Shown here: one piece after another, positions 24,121-33,199 of the stretch
How the letters are laid out: the number at the start of each line of letters is the position of its first letter
How positions within the stretch are numbered: the first letter of the stretch is position 1
From: Blastocatellia bacterium
Lineage (GTDB): Bacteria; Acidobacteriota; Blastocatellia; Pyrinomonadales; Pyrinomonadaceae
Direction: 5' to 3'
Assembly (NCBI GenBank): GCA_016789265.1
Contig: JAEUQK010000010.1
Coordinates: 62,001 to 126,000, forward strand
Length of the DNA: 64,000 nt
The notes under the pieces: model-generated
Seen by the model: the letters and a program-made list of their open reading frames with translations, nothing else
Told to the model about the DNA's origin: nothing
The model's database searches: none
Position numbers and translations under genes: made by a program

Positions 24121-26952
24121 ATGCAGGAAAGGCCGTTCGCAAGAAGCACGCGCTCGAAACGCCCGCCAAAAGGATGGGTAAAGGCCAGACGTGTGTCCGC
24201 GTACCAGGCCCCGCCGCCATCGCGTTTTCGACGGATCTTGCGATGGATCTTTAATTGGTGGACCGTCTCTTTTGCTTTGGTATTTCTGCTTGCTGCTTTC
24301 CTGGTCACGTCATATTTCTGGATAGATTATTCGGACAAGATCGACCGGAAACTGTTGAGTGGAGAGGTGTTTACGCCGACCGCCGGTATTTATTCGGCTC
24401 CCAAGCTTCTGCGGACGGGCGATGAGATCACTCTGCTCGAATTGATCGATTATCTGAAATCCGCGGGCTACATCGAAAAGAACAACAAGGCCGATCAGTC
24501 GCGGAGCCGATATCTTGTGCAGGACGGCCGGCTCGTGATCGAACCTGGGATTACCGGTGTAGTAAACGGCGAAAAAGTGTATCCGCCGCTTCAGGTGAAG
24601 TTTTCAAAGGACGGAAAAACCGTCGATTCGATACAAAACCTCTCCACAAGCAAGGCTGAAGAAAAGGCCAAGCTGGAACCGAAGATGCTCAGCACGATCG
24701 CCGCCGAAGGTGACGGCCGACGAAAAACGGTCAATTTTGCGGATCTGCCTCCGCATCTGATCAAGGCGATCACGGTAACCGAAGACCGGGCATTCTTCGA
24801 GCATTACGGAGTGAACTTTCGCGGGATAGCTCGTGCTCTCTGGCGGCGTTACGAAGGCGAAGACGATTCGCCGCTTGCGAACCAGGGCGGTTCGTCGATA
24901 ACGCAACAGCTGGTGAAAAACCTCCTCTTGACGAATGAACCAACGTTGGAACGCAAAGCTAAAGAGGCGTTCATGTCGATCATTCTGGAAACACGCCTTT
25001 CGAAGCAGGAGATATTCACTCTTTACGCAAACCAGATCTACCTCGGACAGCAATCCGGTGTTTCGATCTACGGCGTCGGCGAGGCATCGAATGTATATTT
25101 CGGAAAAGACGTTTCGCAGATCACTCTGCCCGAGGCCGCATTCCTCGCGGGGATCATCCGAAGCCCGAACCGTTACAATCCGTTCAAGAACCAAGATCGA
25201 GTGACCGAGCGACGGAATCAGGTTCTCGATTCAATGCTTGAAGCGGGGGAGATCTCGACCGAACAGAATATTACGGCACGTACGACAAAGCTGGAGCTCA
25301 AACAGCTTTCCAGCAAAAAGGACCTCCAGGGAATGCCGTATTTCTCGCAGTACGTAACCGAAGAACTGCCGAAACTGGTGAGCGACCCTGAGGCGGTTCA
25401 GCACATGCGTGTCTATACATCGATCGATCCGGATCTGCAGCGGATCGCGTATGACATCGTAAACAAGCGGCTGGAAAAACTTGAGAAGTATTTTCCTAAA
25501 AAACCGAAAGGGAATCTGAACGCCGCACTTGTTGCCTTGCGTCCTAAGACCGGGGAAATAGTTGCGATGGTCGGAGGTCGCGATTACCTCGAGAACCAAT
25601 TTAACCGAGCGACCGACGCGATGAGGCAGCCAGGCTCGGTTTTCAAACCCTTCGTCTATACGGCGGCGATAAATTCAGCATACGATACAGCTTCACGAGT
25701 TTTCACTGCGGCGACGGTGATGAAGGACGAGAAAAAGACATTCACGTTCGGAAATGATTCGTACTCGCCGAATAATTATGGAGATACCTTCAGCAACAAA
25801 GAGGTCACGCTACGCGACGCGCTCGTTAAGAGCAAAAATACGATCACCGTCGATATAGGAATGCAGGTCAATATTGGCCGCGTGATGAACCTGGCAAACC
25901 GGGCCGGGATGCCCAAGGTCGAAAAAGCGTATCCGTCAATGGCACTCGGAACCGCCGAAGCCACGCCGCTGCAGGTGGCGACAGCATACACAACGTTCGC
26001 TAATCTCGGTGACCGAGTGCTTCCGATGCCGATCACGCAGATCACTACTGGCGACGGAAAGGCAGTTGTCGTTCCCCAACCGGATCGGAAGAATGTGGTT
26101 CGCCCAGACGTTGCGTTCATTTTGGATGACATGATGAAAGACGTCATCAACCGCGGCACGGCGGCACAGGCTCAAGGCTGGGGTTTCAAGAACGTTGGAG
26201 GTAAGACGGCGTTCGCGGGAAAGACGGGAACCTCCCGGGACGGATGGTTCGCCGGATTCACTCCGGAGATCGTCTGCGTTGTCTATGTCGGATTCGATGA
26301 TGGTGACGACCTGGGGATGAAAGGTTCCGACTCGGCAATGCCAATATGGGCCGATTTCATGCAGGAAGCTTTACGTCGGCATCCGGAATGGAACGGTGAT
26401 TGGTCAATCCCCGCGTCAGTCCGCAAAGCAGAGATCGATACGCGAAACGGAGCTTTGATACGCGAACTCGATGCGGCCGAGGCATTGGCAACAAAGACTT
26501 CACCCTCACCTTCGGCGAGCCCGACACCAAAAGACCCCGCGTTTGATGATCCGGCATGGGCGACCGGCCTTTCACCAACGGAAATTGAACCCGAAATATT
26601 TGTCACGGACGTTCCGGCTGAATTTCGCCGTGTGGAACTATTCGTCGCCGGTACGATACCGAACAAGGCTTTGCTGAAGACCGACGAAGGCGCGATCCAG
26701 TACGATCCGGAAACCGGTGAGCCGATCGAACCGAAACCTAAACCCGAACCATCGATGACACCGATCTCCGGTACATGGGAGGAAAAGGTCGGAAGCGGAT
26801 CAAACAGTAATTCGTCGCCCCGGGCGAAGATGGTGACGGTCTACGTCTGTCCGATATCGGGACTGCGCGCCACCATTAACTGTCCGAAAACTGAATCAAG
26901 ATCGTATCCGGCCGGCAAGGAACCGCGCGACTTCTGCGCGTTTCACAGGTGA
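24121..26952 (+). CDS. Penicillin-binding protein 1A (bifunctional transglycosylase/transpeptidase)
   Basis: This 943-aa class A PBP builds peptidoglycan in the periplasm. It has a basic cytoplasmic head and a membrane helix at about 44-66. A UvrB-like (UB2H) region follows (about 130-170). The family-51 glycosyltransferase has TEDRAFFEHYGVNFRG and GGSSITQQLVKNL. The transpeptidase has the active-site SVFK in RQPGSVFKPF, the SKNT (SxN) motif and KTGTS. The C-terminal tail is proline/serine rich and ends with three cysteines (VCPISG, NCP, FCAFH). This is a tail seen in other PBP1 proteins and possibly metal or disulfide bound. It is divergent from the channel operon. Confidence 0.95.
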   Translation: MQERPFARSTRSKRPPKGWVKARRVSAYQAPPPSRFRRILRWIFNWWTVSFALVFLLAAFLVTSYFWIDYSDKIDRKLLSGEVFTPTAGIYSAPKLLRTGDEITLLELIDYLKSAGYIEKNNKADQSRSRYLVQDGRLVIEPGITGVVNGEKVYPPLQVKFSKDGKTVDSIQNLSTSKAEEKAKLEPKMLSTIAAEGDGRRKTVNFADLPPHLIKAITVTEDRAFFEHYGVNFRGIARALWRRYEGEDDSPLANQGGSSITQQLVKNLLLTNEPTLERKAKEAFMSIILETRLSKQEIFTLYANQIYLGQQSGVSIYGVGEASNVYFGKDVSQITLPEAAFLAGIIRSPNRYNPFKNQDRVTERRNQVLDSMLEAGEISTEQNITARTTKLELKQLSSKKDLQGMPYFSQYVTEELPKLVSDPEAVQHMRVYTSIDPDLQRIAYDIVNKRLEKLEKYFPKKPKGNLNAALVALRPKTGEIVAMVGGRDYLENQFNRATDAMRQPGSVFKPFVYTAAINSAYDTASRVFTAATVMKDEKKTFTFGNDSYSPNNYGDTFSNKEVTLRDALVKSKNTITVDIGMQVNIGRVMNLANRAGMPKVEKAYPSMALGTAEATPLQVATAYTTFANLGDRVLPMPITQITTGDGKAVVVPQPDRKNVVRPDVAFILDDMMKDVINRGTAAQAQGWGFKNVGGKTAFAGKTGTSRDGWFAGFTPEIVCVVYVGFDDGDDLGMKGSDSAMPIWADFMQEALRRHPEWNGDWSIPASVRKAEIDTRNGALIRELDAAEALATKTSPSPSASPTPKDPAFDDPAWATGLSPTEIEPEIFVTDVPAEFRRVELFVAGTIPNKALLKTDEGAIQYDPETGEPIEPKPKPEPSMTPISGTWEEKVGSGSNSNSSPRAKMVTVYVCPISGLRATINCPKTESRSYPAGKEPRDFCAFHR

Positions 26953-26957
26953 TCGAC

Positions 26958-27280
26958 TTACCTTAGTCCCTTCAGCAACACAACATCACTCTTCCACCCG
27001 CCGGCTACAACCGCAAATGAGCTTCCGTTCGGCGAAATGGCAAAGCCTGAGCTAGCGAGTTGCTGGTCCGCGCTTAGATCCGTCACTTTTAAGGGTTTGC
27101 CGCCGCGAATGTTCTGAACCCAGAGTTCGTTTCTGTGATATTCCGGATCAGATATCACATATGCGAGCGAAGAGATGTCGCGAAACCATGCAAGGCCCAC
27201 GACCTTTGGACCATTGCCAAAAACCGGGAACACTCCGAGCACACTTCGGTTATCTTCGATGTCCGAAATGACCATGAATT
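26958..27280 (-). pseudogene. 5'-truncated PD40/TolB-like beta-propeller gene
   Basis: The minus strand encodes the last ~105 residues of a WD40-like (PD40) beta-propeller protein: SLAYVISDPEYHRNELWVQNI, then FAISPNGSSFAVVAGGWKSDVVLLKGL. These are the terminal blades. No start or upstream blades exist. The frame runs on into the opposite-strand fragment without homology. The gene has lost its 5' part at a junction near 27280. PBP1A's stop is only 5 bases from this gene's stop. Confidence 0.6.
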
Positions 27281-27833
27281 CAATGGCGTCGAAGACAATG
27301 GCGGCTTCCAACCTATTGTGTCGATGTGGTTCAAGGGAAATATGGGTGACAACGACCACGGGCTGGAAGCAAGGTTGTTTTATAAAGGTCAACAGATCGC
27401 CACAACCGCGGGAAATAACGCCAATGTCGGAAAAGACTCAAGCGGCGGCGGTCAGAGAGCCACTGAACAGTGTGTGTTGAACGCAAATCTGTGTCACTGG
27501 CAGCGGTTTACTTTTCAGTGGCCAAATGTCAGGGTCGACAACGGCGGAACTTTCAACCGTGACTACTATGCAAATGCGACCTATATCGATAAGAACGCCG
27601 GTGATCACGTTGTAAAGGTTTTCAAGAATGGGGCACAAATTCGCGAAGCAACTTTCACGGTCGGTGCCGATGGACGGGTTGCAGATGGCGGATACCATAA
27701 GCCGGGACATTTGTTGCATTACAAGGTTCTGATCCCTGTCAAGGTCATCGGTACCTCGGAGAAGTACAACCCCGTGGCGTGGAAAACTGATGCTTACTAC
27801 GGGAATTTGATGTCCGGATTTGTCGTCAATTGA
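27280..27833 (+). pseudogene. 5'-truncated secreted-type protein gene
   Basis: The plus strand is convincingly coding from about VEDNGGFQPIVSMWF to the stop at 27833 (~180 residues). The frame opens earlier, at 27135, but that part overlaps the PD40 fragment and lacks coding character. The product is rich in Asn/Gly/aromatics with two cysteines (CVLNANLC) and looks like the C-terminal half of an extracellular protein. No family is recognised. No signal peptide or ribosome site remains, implying loss of the 5' half. Confidence 0.55.
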
Positions 27834-27927
27834 AAGAAGCTTCAGGCATTAACGGTGTGATTTCTTATCTGGAGATCCGGAACAGGATCAGTTCAAATAT
27901 AAGAGGTCGACAAAACCGATCAGGACA

Positions 27928-27961
27928 AAAAAGAGGCGGGTTTTTCAACCAGCCTCTTTTT
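27928..27961. terminator. Bidirectional intrinsic terminator
   Basis: AAAAAGAGGC pairs perfectly with GCCTCTTTTT across a 14-base loop. The poly-A/poly-T flanks can act in either direction. It lies between the plus-strand fragment (stop 27833) and the convergent prolyl oligopeptidase (stop 27974). Confidence 0.85.
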
Positions 27962-27973
27962 ATTCGGACCAGT

Positions 27974-30106
27974 CTATTTGACGGTCATGCCGAGGTTCTT
28001 CACGAGGAACGCGTAGATATCTGCTTGCTGTTCGATCGCAAGGGCGGTGGGTAATCCCGCCCCATGGCCGCCTCGGGTCTGTATCCGGATCAGGATAGGT
28101 GCTTCGCCTGCCTGTGCCCGCTGCATCGCCGCGGTATATTTGAAGCTATGGGCAGGGAATACACGGTCGTCGTGGTCTGCCGTGGTAACAAGCGTCGCCG
28201 GATATTTGGTTCCCGGCTTCGCCTGATGATATGGCGAATAGGCAAACATGGCCTTGAAATCTGTCGGGTCGTCCGGTGAGCCATAGTCGCTTGTCCAGGC
28301 CCAGCCGATCGTGAACTTAGTGAAGCGAAGCATATCCATCACGCCGACCTGCGGTATCGCCGCACCAAAAAGTTCGGGATGCTGATTCAGGGTCGCCCCG
28401 ACCAGTAGTCCGCCGTTCGAACCGCCCTGAATCGCGAGTTTGGGCGTCGAGGTGTATTTATTGGCGATCAGCCATTTTGCTGCCCAGGCAAAGTCGTCGA
28501 ACACGTTTTGTTTGTTTAGCCTTGAGCCGCCTTTCCACCAATCTTTGCCATATTCGCTTCCTCCGCGAATACACGCCACCGCATAAACTCCTCCCATCTC
28601 GAGCCAGCCGATCCTCGCGATCGAAAATCCCGGCGTGGACGGGATATTGAAACCGCCGTAACCGTATAGTATCGTCGGGTTTTTTCCGTCGAGTTTTGTC
28701 CCTTTCTTATAGGTAAGGAACATCGGGACCTTCGTTCCGTCTTTACTGTTGTAAAAAACCTGTTTCACTTCGTAGACCGACGGATCGAACTTTACGTTCG
28801 ATTTTCGGAAGAGACTGCTCTTGCCGGTCTTCATATCATAGCGGTAGATGGTCGGCGGAGCGTTGAAACTCGAAAATGTATAGAACGTTTCGGTGTCTTT
28901 ACGCTTGCCGCCAAAGCCGCCTGCCGAACCGATGCCGGGAAGTTTTACGTCGCGGACAAAGGTTCCGTCGGTGTTGTGGATCTTGATGGCGGTATGTGCG
29001 TCCTGCAGGTAATTAAGGACGAACTGATCATTGACGAACTGAACACCATTCAGAGTGTCGGGCGACTGCGGGATGACGTCCTGAAATAGATGGGACCGTG
29101 CGAGGACGTTAACCTTTACGATCTTGCCTCGCGGAGCGTCCTTGTCGGTCTGAAAATAGAAGACCGGTCCGTCGTTGCCAATAAAATTCCAACTGTTTTC
29201 AAGATTCGTGATCAGCGGCAGGATCGGACTTTTCTCGTCTTTCAGGCTTTTGAAATAGACCATGTTCATCCGCTCGGTGCCTTTGCCGACGGTGATCAAA
29301 AGCCATTCGCCATCCTCACTGATCTCAGCACCGCTGAAGTAGTCTCCATTATCGGGACGTTCGTAAACGACGTAATCCTCCGATTGCGGTGTTCCCATTT
29401 TGTGAAAGTAGATCTTTTGGAATTTCGTCGTTTCCTTCAGCTCTGCACCTTTTGCCGTCGGGGCATAGCTGCTGTAATAAAATCCGCTGTTATCTTTGAG
29501 CCATGCGGATACACCCTGGCGATTTGGCGAGAGCTTGTCCGGCAATAGCTGTCCGGTCGCGGTGTCCATTACGTACCAGGTGGTTCGGTCGCTCCCTGCT
29601 TCGGACACTCCGTATGCCCAAAGCTTTCCGTCGTCCGTGAAGTTCGACCCATTTAACGCGGCGGTTCCATCGGCCCGCAACTTGTTCGGATCGAAGAAGA
29701 CAGTACCCGGGTCGTCGATAGATCTTGCTTTGTACCAAACACTCTGGTTCTGCAGCCCGTCATTTTTTGTGTAGATGTAGAAACCGTCCGCTATCTTTGC
29801 CGGAGCCCCATAGCGCTCATAATTCCAAAGCTCGGTAAGGCGATTCTTGATCTTCTCACGTTCCGGGATCTTTCCTAGATAGTCGAATGTGATCTTGTTT
29901 TCGGCTTCGATCCAGGCGCGGGTTTCTGCCGATTCCGTGTCTTCCATCCATCGATATGGATCGGCGACCTTGGTGCCGTGAAAATCATCGACCTGGTCGG
30001 AGCGACGAGCGTCCGGATATTTGAACTTGGTTTGAGCAGGAAGAAGGGAAGTGAACAGCGAGAAAAGTACTGCACCGAGTACGGCCTTTCTAAGCATATT
30101 GGGCAT
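27974..30106 (-). CDS. Prolyl oligopeptidase family serine peptidase (S9A)
   Basis: This is a 710-aa exported peptidase with a signal peptide (AVLGAVLFSLFTSLLPAQT), so periplasmic or secreted. It has an N-terminal S9A beta-propeller (starts DPYRWMED) and a C-terminal alpha/beta hydrolase. Catalytic residues are Ser563 in GGSNGG, Asp647 in DHDDRVFP and His681 in GGHGAG, all in the family's order and spacing. It cleaves short peptides after proline. The likely start is the ATG at 30106 or three codons later (MLRKAV). It stands alone between terminators and a GGDEF-EAL gene. Confidence 0.95.
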   Translation of the reverse strand: MPNMLRKAVLGAVLFSLFTSLLPAQTKFKYPDARRSDQVDDFHGTKVADPYRWMEDTESAETRAWIEAENKITFDYLGKIPEREKIKNRLTELWNYERYGAPAKIADGFYIYTKNDGLQNQSVWYKARSIDDPGTVFFDPNKLRADGTAALNGSNFTDDGKLWAYGVSEAGSDRTTWYVMDTATGQLLPDKLSPNRQGVSAWLKDNSGFYYSSYAPTAKGAELKETTKFQKIYFHKMGTPQSEDYVVYERPDNGDYFSGAEISEDGEWLLITVGKGTERMNMVYFKSLKDEKSPILPLITNLENSWNFIGNDGPVFYFQTDKDAPRGKIVKVNVLARSHLFQDVIPQSPDTLNGVQFVNDQFVLNYLQDAHTAIKIHNTDGTFVRDVKLPGIGSAGGFGGKRKDTETFYTFSSFNAPPTIYRYDMKTGKSSLFRKSNVKFDPSVYEVKQVFYNSKDGTKVPMFLTYKKGTKLDGKNPTILYGYGGFNIPSTPGFSIARIGWLEMGGVYAVACIRGGSEYGKDWWKGGSRLNKQNVFDDFAWAAKWLIANKYTSTPKLAIQGGSNGGLLVGATLNQHPELFGAAIPQVGVMDMLRFTKFTIGWAWTSDYGSPDDPTDFKAMFAYSPYHQAKPGTKYPATLVTTADHDDRVFPAHSFKYTAAMQRAQAGEAPILIRIQTRGGHGAGLPTALAIEQQADIYAFLVKNLGMTVK

Positions 30107-30178
30107 TTACCTCATCGAGATGGATTTTCGATGATTATAATGCCCTCCGATGTTTTGGCAAAGTTGTTGAGACAGAGA

Positions 30179-32452
30179 CTAGAAAACGTGGATCTGTTCC
30201 TCTGCGACATGGTCATGCACGGGTTCGAACCGATCGCTTTGATCTTGCGGCAGCCACTCCGGACGCTGATATAAAAGCCTTTCAGTTTCTTCTCGCCCCT
30301 TTGGCTTGGCGATCAGGAATCCTTGTCCGTAATCGCAGCCAAGACTTTGGAGCAAGCCAAGCTGGTTCTCAGTTTCGATTCCTTCGGCGACTACTCGCAT
30401 TTTGAGGTTCTTTGCCAGCGAAATAATCGTTTGAAGTATCTCGGCATTCTCGCCGCCTTCACCTACGCTATAAACGAACGAACGGTCGATCTTAAGGGTG
30501 TCGAACGGTAATCGGTGGAGATAACTTAACGAAGAATAGCCCGTTCCGAAATCATCAATGCTCAGTTGAACGCCGATCTTCTTAAGTTCGTTGAGCATTC
30601 CGATAGTGTGTTCGGGATTCTCCATTGCCGCGCTTTCCGTGACCTCAAGTTTAAGTGTAGATGGATCGATCCTTGAAACCTGGAGCGCATTTTCCACGTC
30701 GTCGATCAAGTCATTGTCCGAAAGATGCTTTCCGCTAATGTTCACACTAACAACGAGGCTTTCGTACTCATTCGAGATCTTCTGCCAACGTGCAAGCTGC
30801 CTGCACGCGTCTTCGAGTATCCAGACAGTGATGGGCTTGATAAGTCCAGAATCCTCAGCGATCGGGATGAACTTGTTCGGCGGGATCATTCCGAATTCGC
30901 TATGATGCCAGCGAAGCAGCGCTTCGAAACCGATGAGCCGCCCGTCGCTCAGCGAAATGATCGGCTGGTAATGCAAGGCAAGTTCTCCACGGTCAATTGC
31001 GTGGCGGAGATCCATCTCAAACCTCACGCGTTCGAGGAACCGGGAGCGAAGTTCTTTTGTAAAAACCGCTATTCCGTTGTTCTTTTCCTTAGCATAATGC
31101 ATCGCAATGTCCGCATCGCGAAGGATCTCTTCCGGAGTATCATACTCTGCATCACAAGGGGCGATCCCGATGTTTACGTCAACAGTAATGTGATTTCCGG
31201 ACAAAGAGAATGGCTGGGTGATGTTCTGGTAGATCCGACGGGCAACCTTTAGCGCCTTGCCCGATGAACCGATGCCCCTTAGAACGATCGCGAATTCGTC
31301 TCCGCCGATCCGCGCCACGATGTCATGCGGATCGAGCATTCTTACAAATCGCTTAGCAGCGATGGTCAGCACCTTGTCTCCGATCGTATGACCGAGCGTG
31401 TCGTTAATGTTCTTGAAACTTCGAATGTCGAGGAACAGAACCTGAAATTCCGAGGATGAATCGATCTTGTATTCGGCGATCATTCGCCGGAGAACGTCGC
31501 CAAATTGTTTGCGGTTCGCAAGACCGGTGAGCGAGTCATGCAAGGCAGCGTGCTGAAAGTCACGTTCACTTTTTCGAAGTGCCTTATTCGCTTGCTCTTC
31601 TTTTGCAAGCGAGATACTTAATTGGTTGGCAAACTCTTCCGCTTCCAGACGGCGGTTGCGTTCCATCTCTGCCTTTTGACGTTCGGCCTCTTCGACCTGG
31701 CCGATGGCAGTGTTGATCTCGGCGATCGATTGTCGGTAATTGAGGAACGCAACTATCAATGCAGTCGCGGCGATCGAAGCAGTTACCACGTCACCGTAAT
31801 TGATGAGCTTATAAACCATTCCTGCAAGGCCGGCACCAACGATGTGGGACATCGAGCTGGAAAAACAGTCTTTCTTCCAGGTCTCCCATAGATTTTGCCC
31901 ATCCTTTAACACCTGGAAGACTGCGGCTGCCAATGAAGAGATAAGGAACTGAGTCATGGCAAGGCAGCCAAGTATCGTTATCAGGTGCTGTGTTTTAGTG
32001 AGGTCAAGGCTGACATAACCCGTTTGGCTTATCAAAAACCATACACCGAAGGTGGCCGTTGTCGCGATCGTATTGATCGCTACATTCGATGGGATCATCA
32101 GCCTGCCAAAAGGAAAGCCGCGTGAGCGGAGATAGAGACAGTTGGAGGACGTTTCGACCACCGTCAGGATTATCGCAGCTTGGCCTCCATAACGTAGAAA
32201 TGTGAGAAGTACAAGGGCGTCTGCAAAGCTGATCGCGAACTTCGACCTCGGCAACGTAAGCGTCATCCTCGGCGCGACCAAGATCCCGAAGCAAAGAAGC
32301 AGGAGGTAGCCTAGATCCAAGGCCGGAAAATTCAACGTGGCAAAGGCGCCGACAAAACAGATTGAGCCTGCAGCGATGAATATCGCTTTTGAAAGGGATG
32401 AGACTCTTTCAGCGCTCATATGAGGTAAGAACTGACTCTGTGGGAGGTTCAT
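30179..32452 (-). CDS. Membrane GGDEF-EAL protein (cyclic di-GMP turnover)
   Basis: This 757-aa protein has about six to eight N-terminal membrane segments (residues ~18-245), then a short coiled linker. The diguanylate cyclase domain has an intact active site RIGGDEF. The phosphodiesterase domain has an intact EALLRW, DDFGTGYSSL and EGIE metal/catalytic motifs. Both domains look catalytically competent, so net direction of c-di-GMP turnover cannot be predicted. The membrane module is probably a small-ligand or MASE-type sensor; I cannot name it. It is divergent from the GIIVAG-repeat gene. Confidence 0.93.
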   Translation of the reverse strand: MNLPQSQFLPHMSAERVSSLSKAIFIAAGSICFVGAFATLNFPALDLGYLLLLCFGILVAPRMTLTLPRSKFAISFADALVLLTFLRYGGQAAIILTVVETSSNCLYLRSRGFPFGRLMIPSNVAINTIATTATFGVWFLISQTGYVSLDLTKTQHLITILGCLAMTQFLISSLAAAVFQVLKDGQNLWETWKKDCFSSSMSHIVGAGLAGMVYKLINYGDVVTASIAATALIVAFLNYRQSIAEINTAIGQVEEAERQKAEMERNRRLEAEEFANQLSISLAKEEQANKALRKSERDFQHAALHDSLTGLANRKQFGDVLRRMIAEYKIDSSSEFQVLFLDIRSFKNINDTLGHTIGDKVLTIAAKRFVRMLDPHDIVARIGGDEFAIVLRGIGSSGKALKVARRIYQNITQPFSLSGNHITVDVNIGIAPCDAEYDTPEEILRDADIAMHYAKEKNNGIAVFTKELRSRFLERVRFEMDLRHAIDRGELALHYQPIISLSDGRLIGFEALLRWHHSEFGMIPPNKFIPIAEDSGLIKPITVWILEDACRQLARWQKISNEYESLVVSVNISGKHLSDNDLIDDVENALQVSRIDPSTLKLEVTESAAMENPEHTIGMLNELKKIGVQLSIDDFGTGYSSLSYLHRLPFDTLKIDRSFVYSVGEGGENAEILQTIISLAKNLKMRVVAEGIETENQLGLLQSLGCDYGQGFLIAKPKGREETERLLYQRPEWLPQDQSDRFEPVHDHVAEEQIHVF

Positions 32453-32656
32453 GTTTTGAATGCTGGAATAAGCTGACGGCTGGGTAAGAAGCCGGGCAAA
32501 CAGAAGTCTACCACGCCTGTTGCGAAATAATCTACTTTTTTCTGACCCATTTAGGTTACATCTGTATACAAAGTTTACAGGTTTGAGTTGGATAGTAAAT
32601 AAACAACTTCGTAAGTCTTATATCTAGAATAGTTAAGCGAAAAGGATTCTCAAACA

Positions 32657-32671
32657 GTATACCGGGTATAC
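32657..32671. promoter_or_regulatory. Perfect palindrome, candidate operator
   Basis: GTATACC-G-GGTATAC is a perfect inverted repeat with a one-base centre. It lies between the divergent GGDEF-EAL and GIIVAG genes, ~115 bases upstream of the sigma-54-like -24 element. That distance suits an enhancer site for a sigma-54 activator. The binding protein is unknown. Confidence 0.4.
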
Positions 32672-32773
32672 ATATTCTCCGGATATCTTCGACCTATAAC
32701 CGAATCAATTCTGCTACCTGTATCGTGTTGGTAATAAATGAGTTATCGGCATGGATTCAGGTCCCTAACGCTG

Positions 32774-32789
32774 TGGCACATTGATTGAA
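32774..32789 (+). promoter_or_regulatory. Sigma-54-like promoter of GIIVAG gene
   Basis: TGGCAC (-24) is followed after 5 bases by TTGAA (-12). The GG-N10 spacing is correct, but the -12 block has A where GC or GT is usual. The start codon is 56 bases downstream, giving a leader of ~45 bases. Confidence 0.5.
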
Positions 32790-32845
32790 ATCGCAATGGC
32801 AGCAAGAAGTGAAAACTTCGGATCCCAAAAACAGGAGAAGAGACA

Positions 32846-33118
32846 ATGAAAAAGATCAAAGGATATATCACGGTTGCAACAATGATGGCGGTTTTGGCAA
32901 TGGGAACGACCTTCGCAAATGCGGGGATCATAGTTGCGGGTCTTCGCGATGACGCACCGGTATGTAAGGCAAAGACGTCGAAGACCTGGGCAGGCATAAT
33001 CGTTGCAGGAATCGTCGAGTTCTCGCGATTCGCAGTCACGGGCATCATCGTAGCAGGTGCTCCGGAAACCGATGGCGGATGCACAGTAGATCGCAACGGT
33101 ATCATCGTTGCCGGATAA
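32846..33118 (+). CDS. Secreted GIIVAG-hexapeptide repeat protein
   Basis: This is a 90-aa protein. A signal peptide (basic MKKIKGY, hydrophobic core VATMMAVLAMG, cleavage after AxA at 24-26) leaves a 64-residue mature chain. The chain begins with GIIVAG (27-32), repeats it at 50-55 and 66-71, and ends with it at 85-90. Linkers contain two cysteines (C40, C79). The four hexapeptides are encoded with different codons, so selection acts on protein. It has a ribosome site (AGGAGAAGAG), an upstream sigma-54-like promoter and a downstream terminator, making a monocistronic unit. I do not recognise a family. Short beta-branched hydrophobic repeats suggest self-assembly or amyloid-type or surface-matrix behaviour (inference). 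Confidence 0.75.
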   Translation: MKKIKGYITVATMMAVLAMGTTFANAGIIVAGLRDDAPVCKAKTSKTWAGIIVAGIVEFSRFAVTGIIVAGAPETDGGCTVDRNGIIVAG

Positions 33119-33165
33119 GCTCCCATACTTACCTAAACATAGTAAGGGTTCTTCCCACACCGTTT

Positions 33166-33199
33166 CAGCCGGATGAGAGATCGTCCGGCTGCCTTTATT
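33166..33199 (+). terminator. Intrinsic terminator after GIIVAG gene
   Basis: CAGCCGGA pairs with TCCGGCTG over a 10-base loop and is followed by CCTTTATTT. It lies 47 bases past the stop and extends to the end of the convergent desulfurase gene. Confidence 0.75.

Larger units (their letters stand above)
32453..32845. other. Long intergenic regulatory region
   Basis: About 390 bases between divergent genes. It holds a perfect 15-base palindrome GTATACCGGGTATAC (32657-32671) and a sigma-54-like promoter (32774-32789) for the plus-strand gene. The rest is A/T rich with no ORF that I support. Confidence 0.6.

Noticed and set aside
27135..27280. Start of the plus-strand fragment at 27135
   Set aside because: That part overlaps the better-supported PD40 fragment and has no coding character; the true gene was probably longer and is now truncated.
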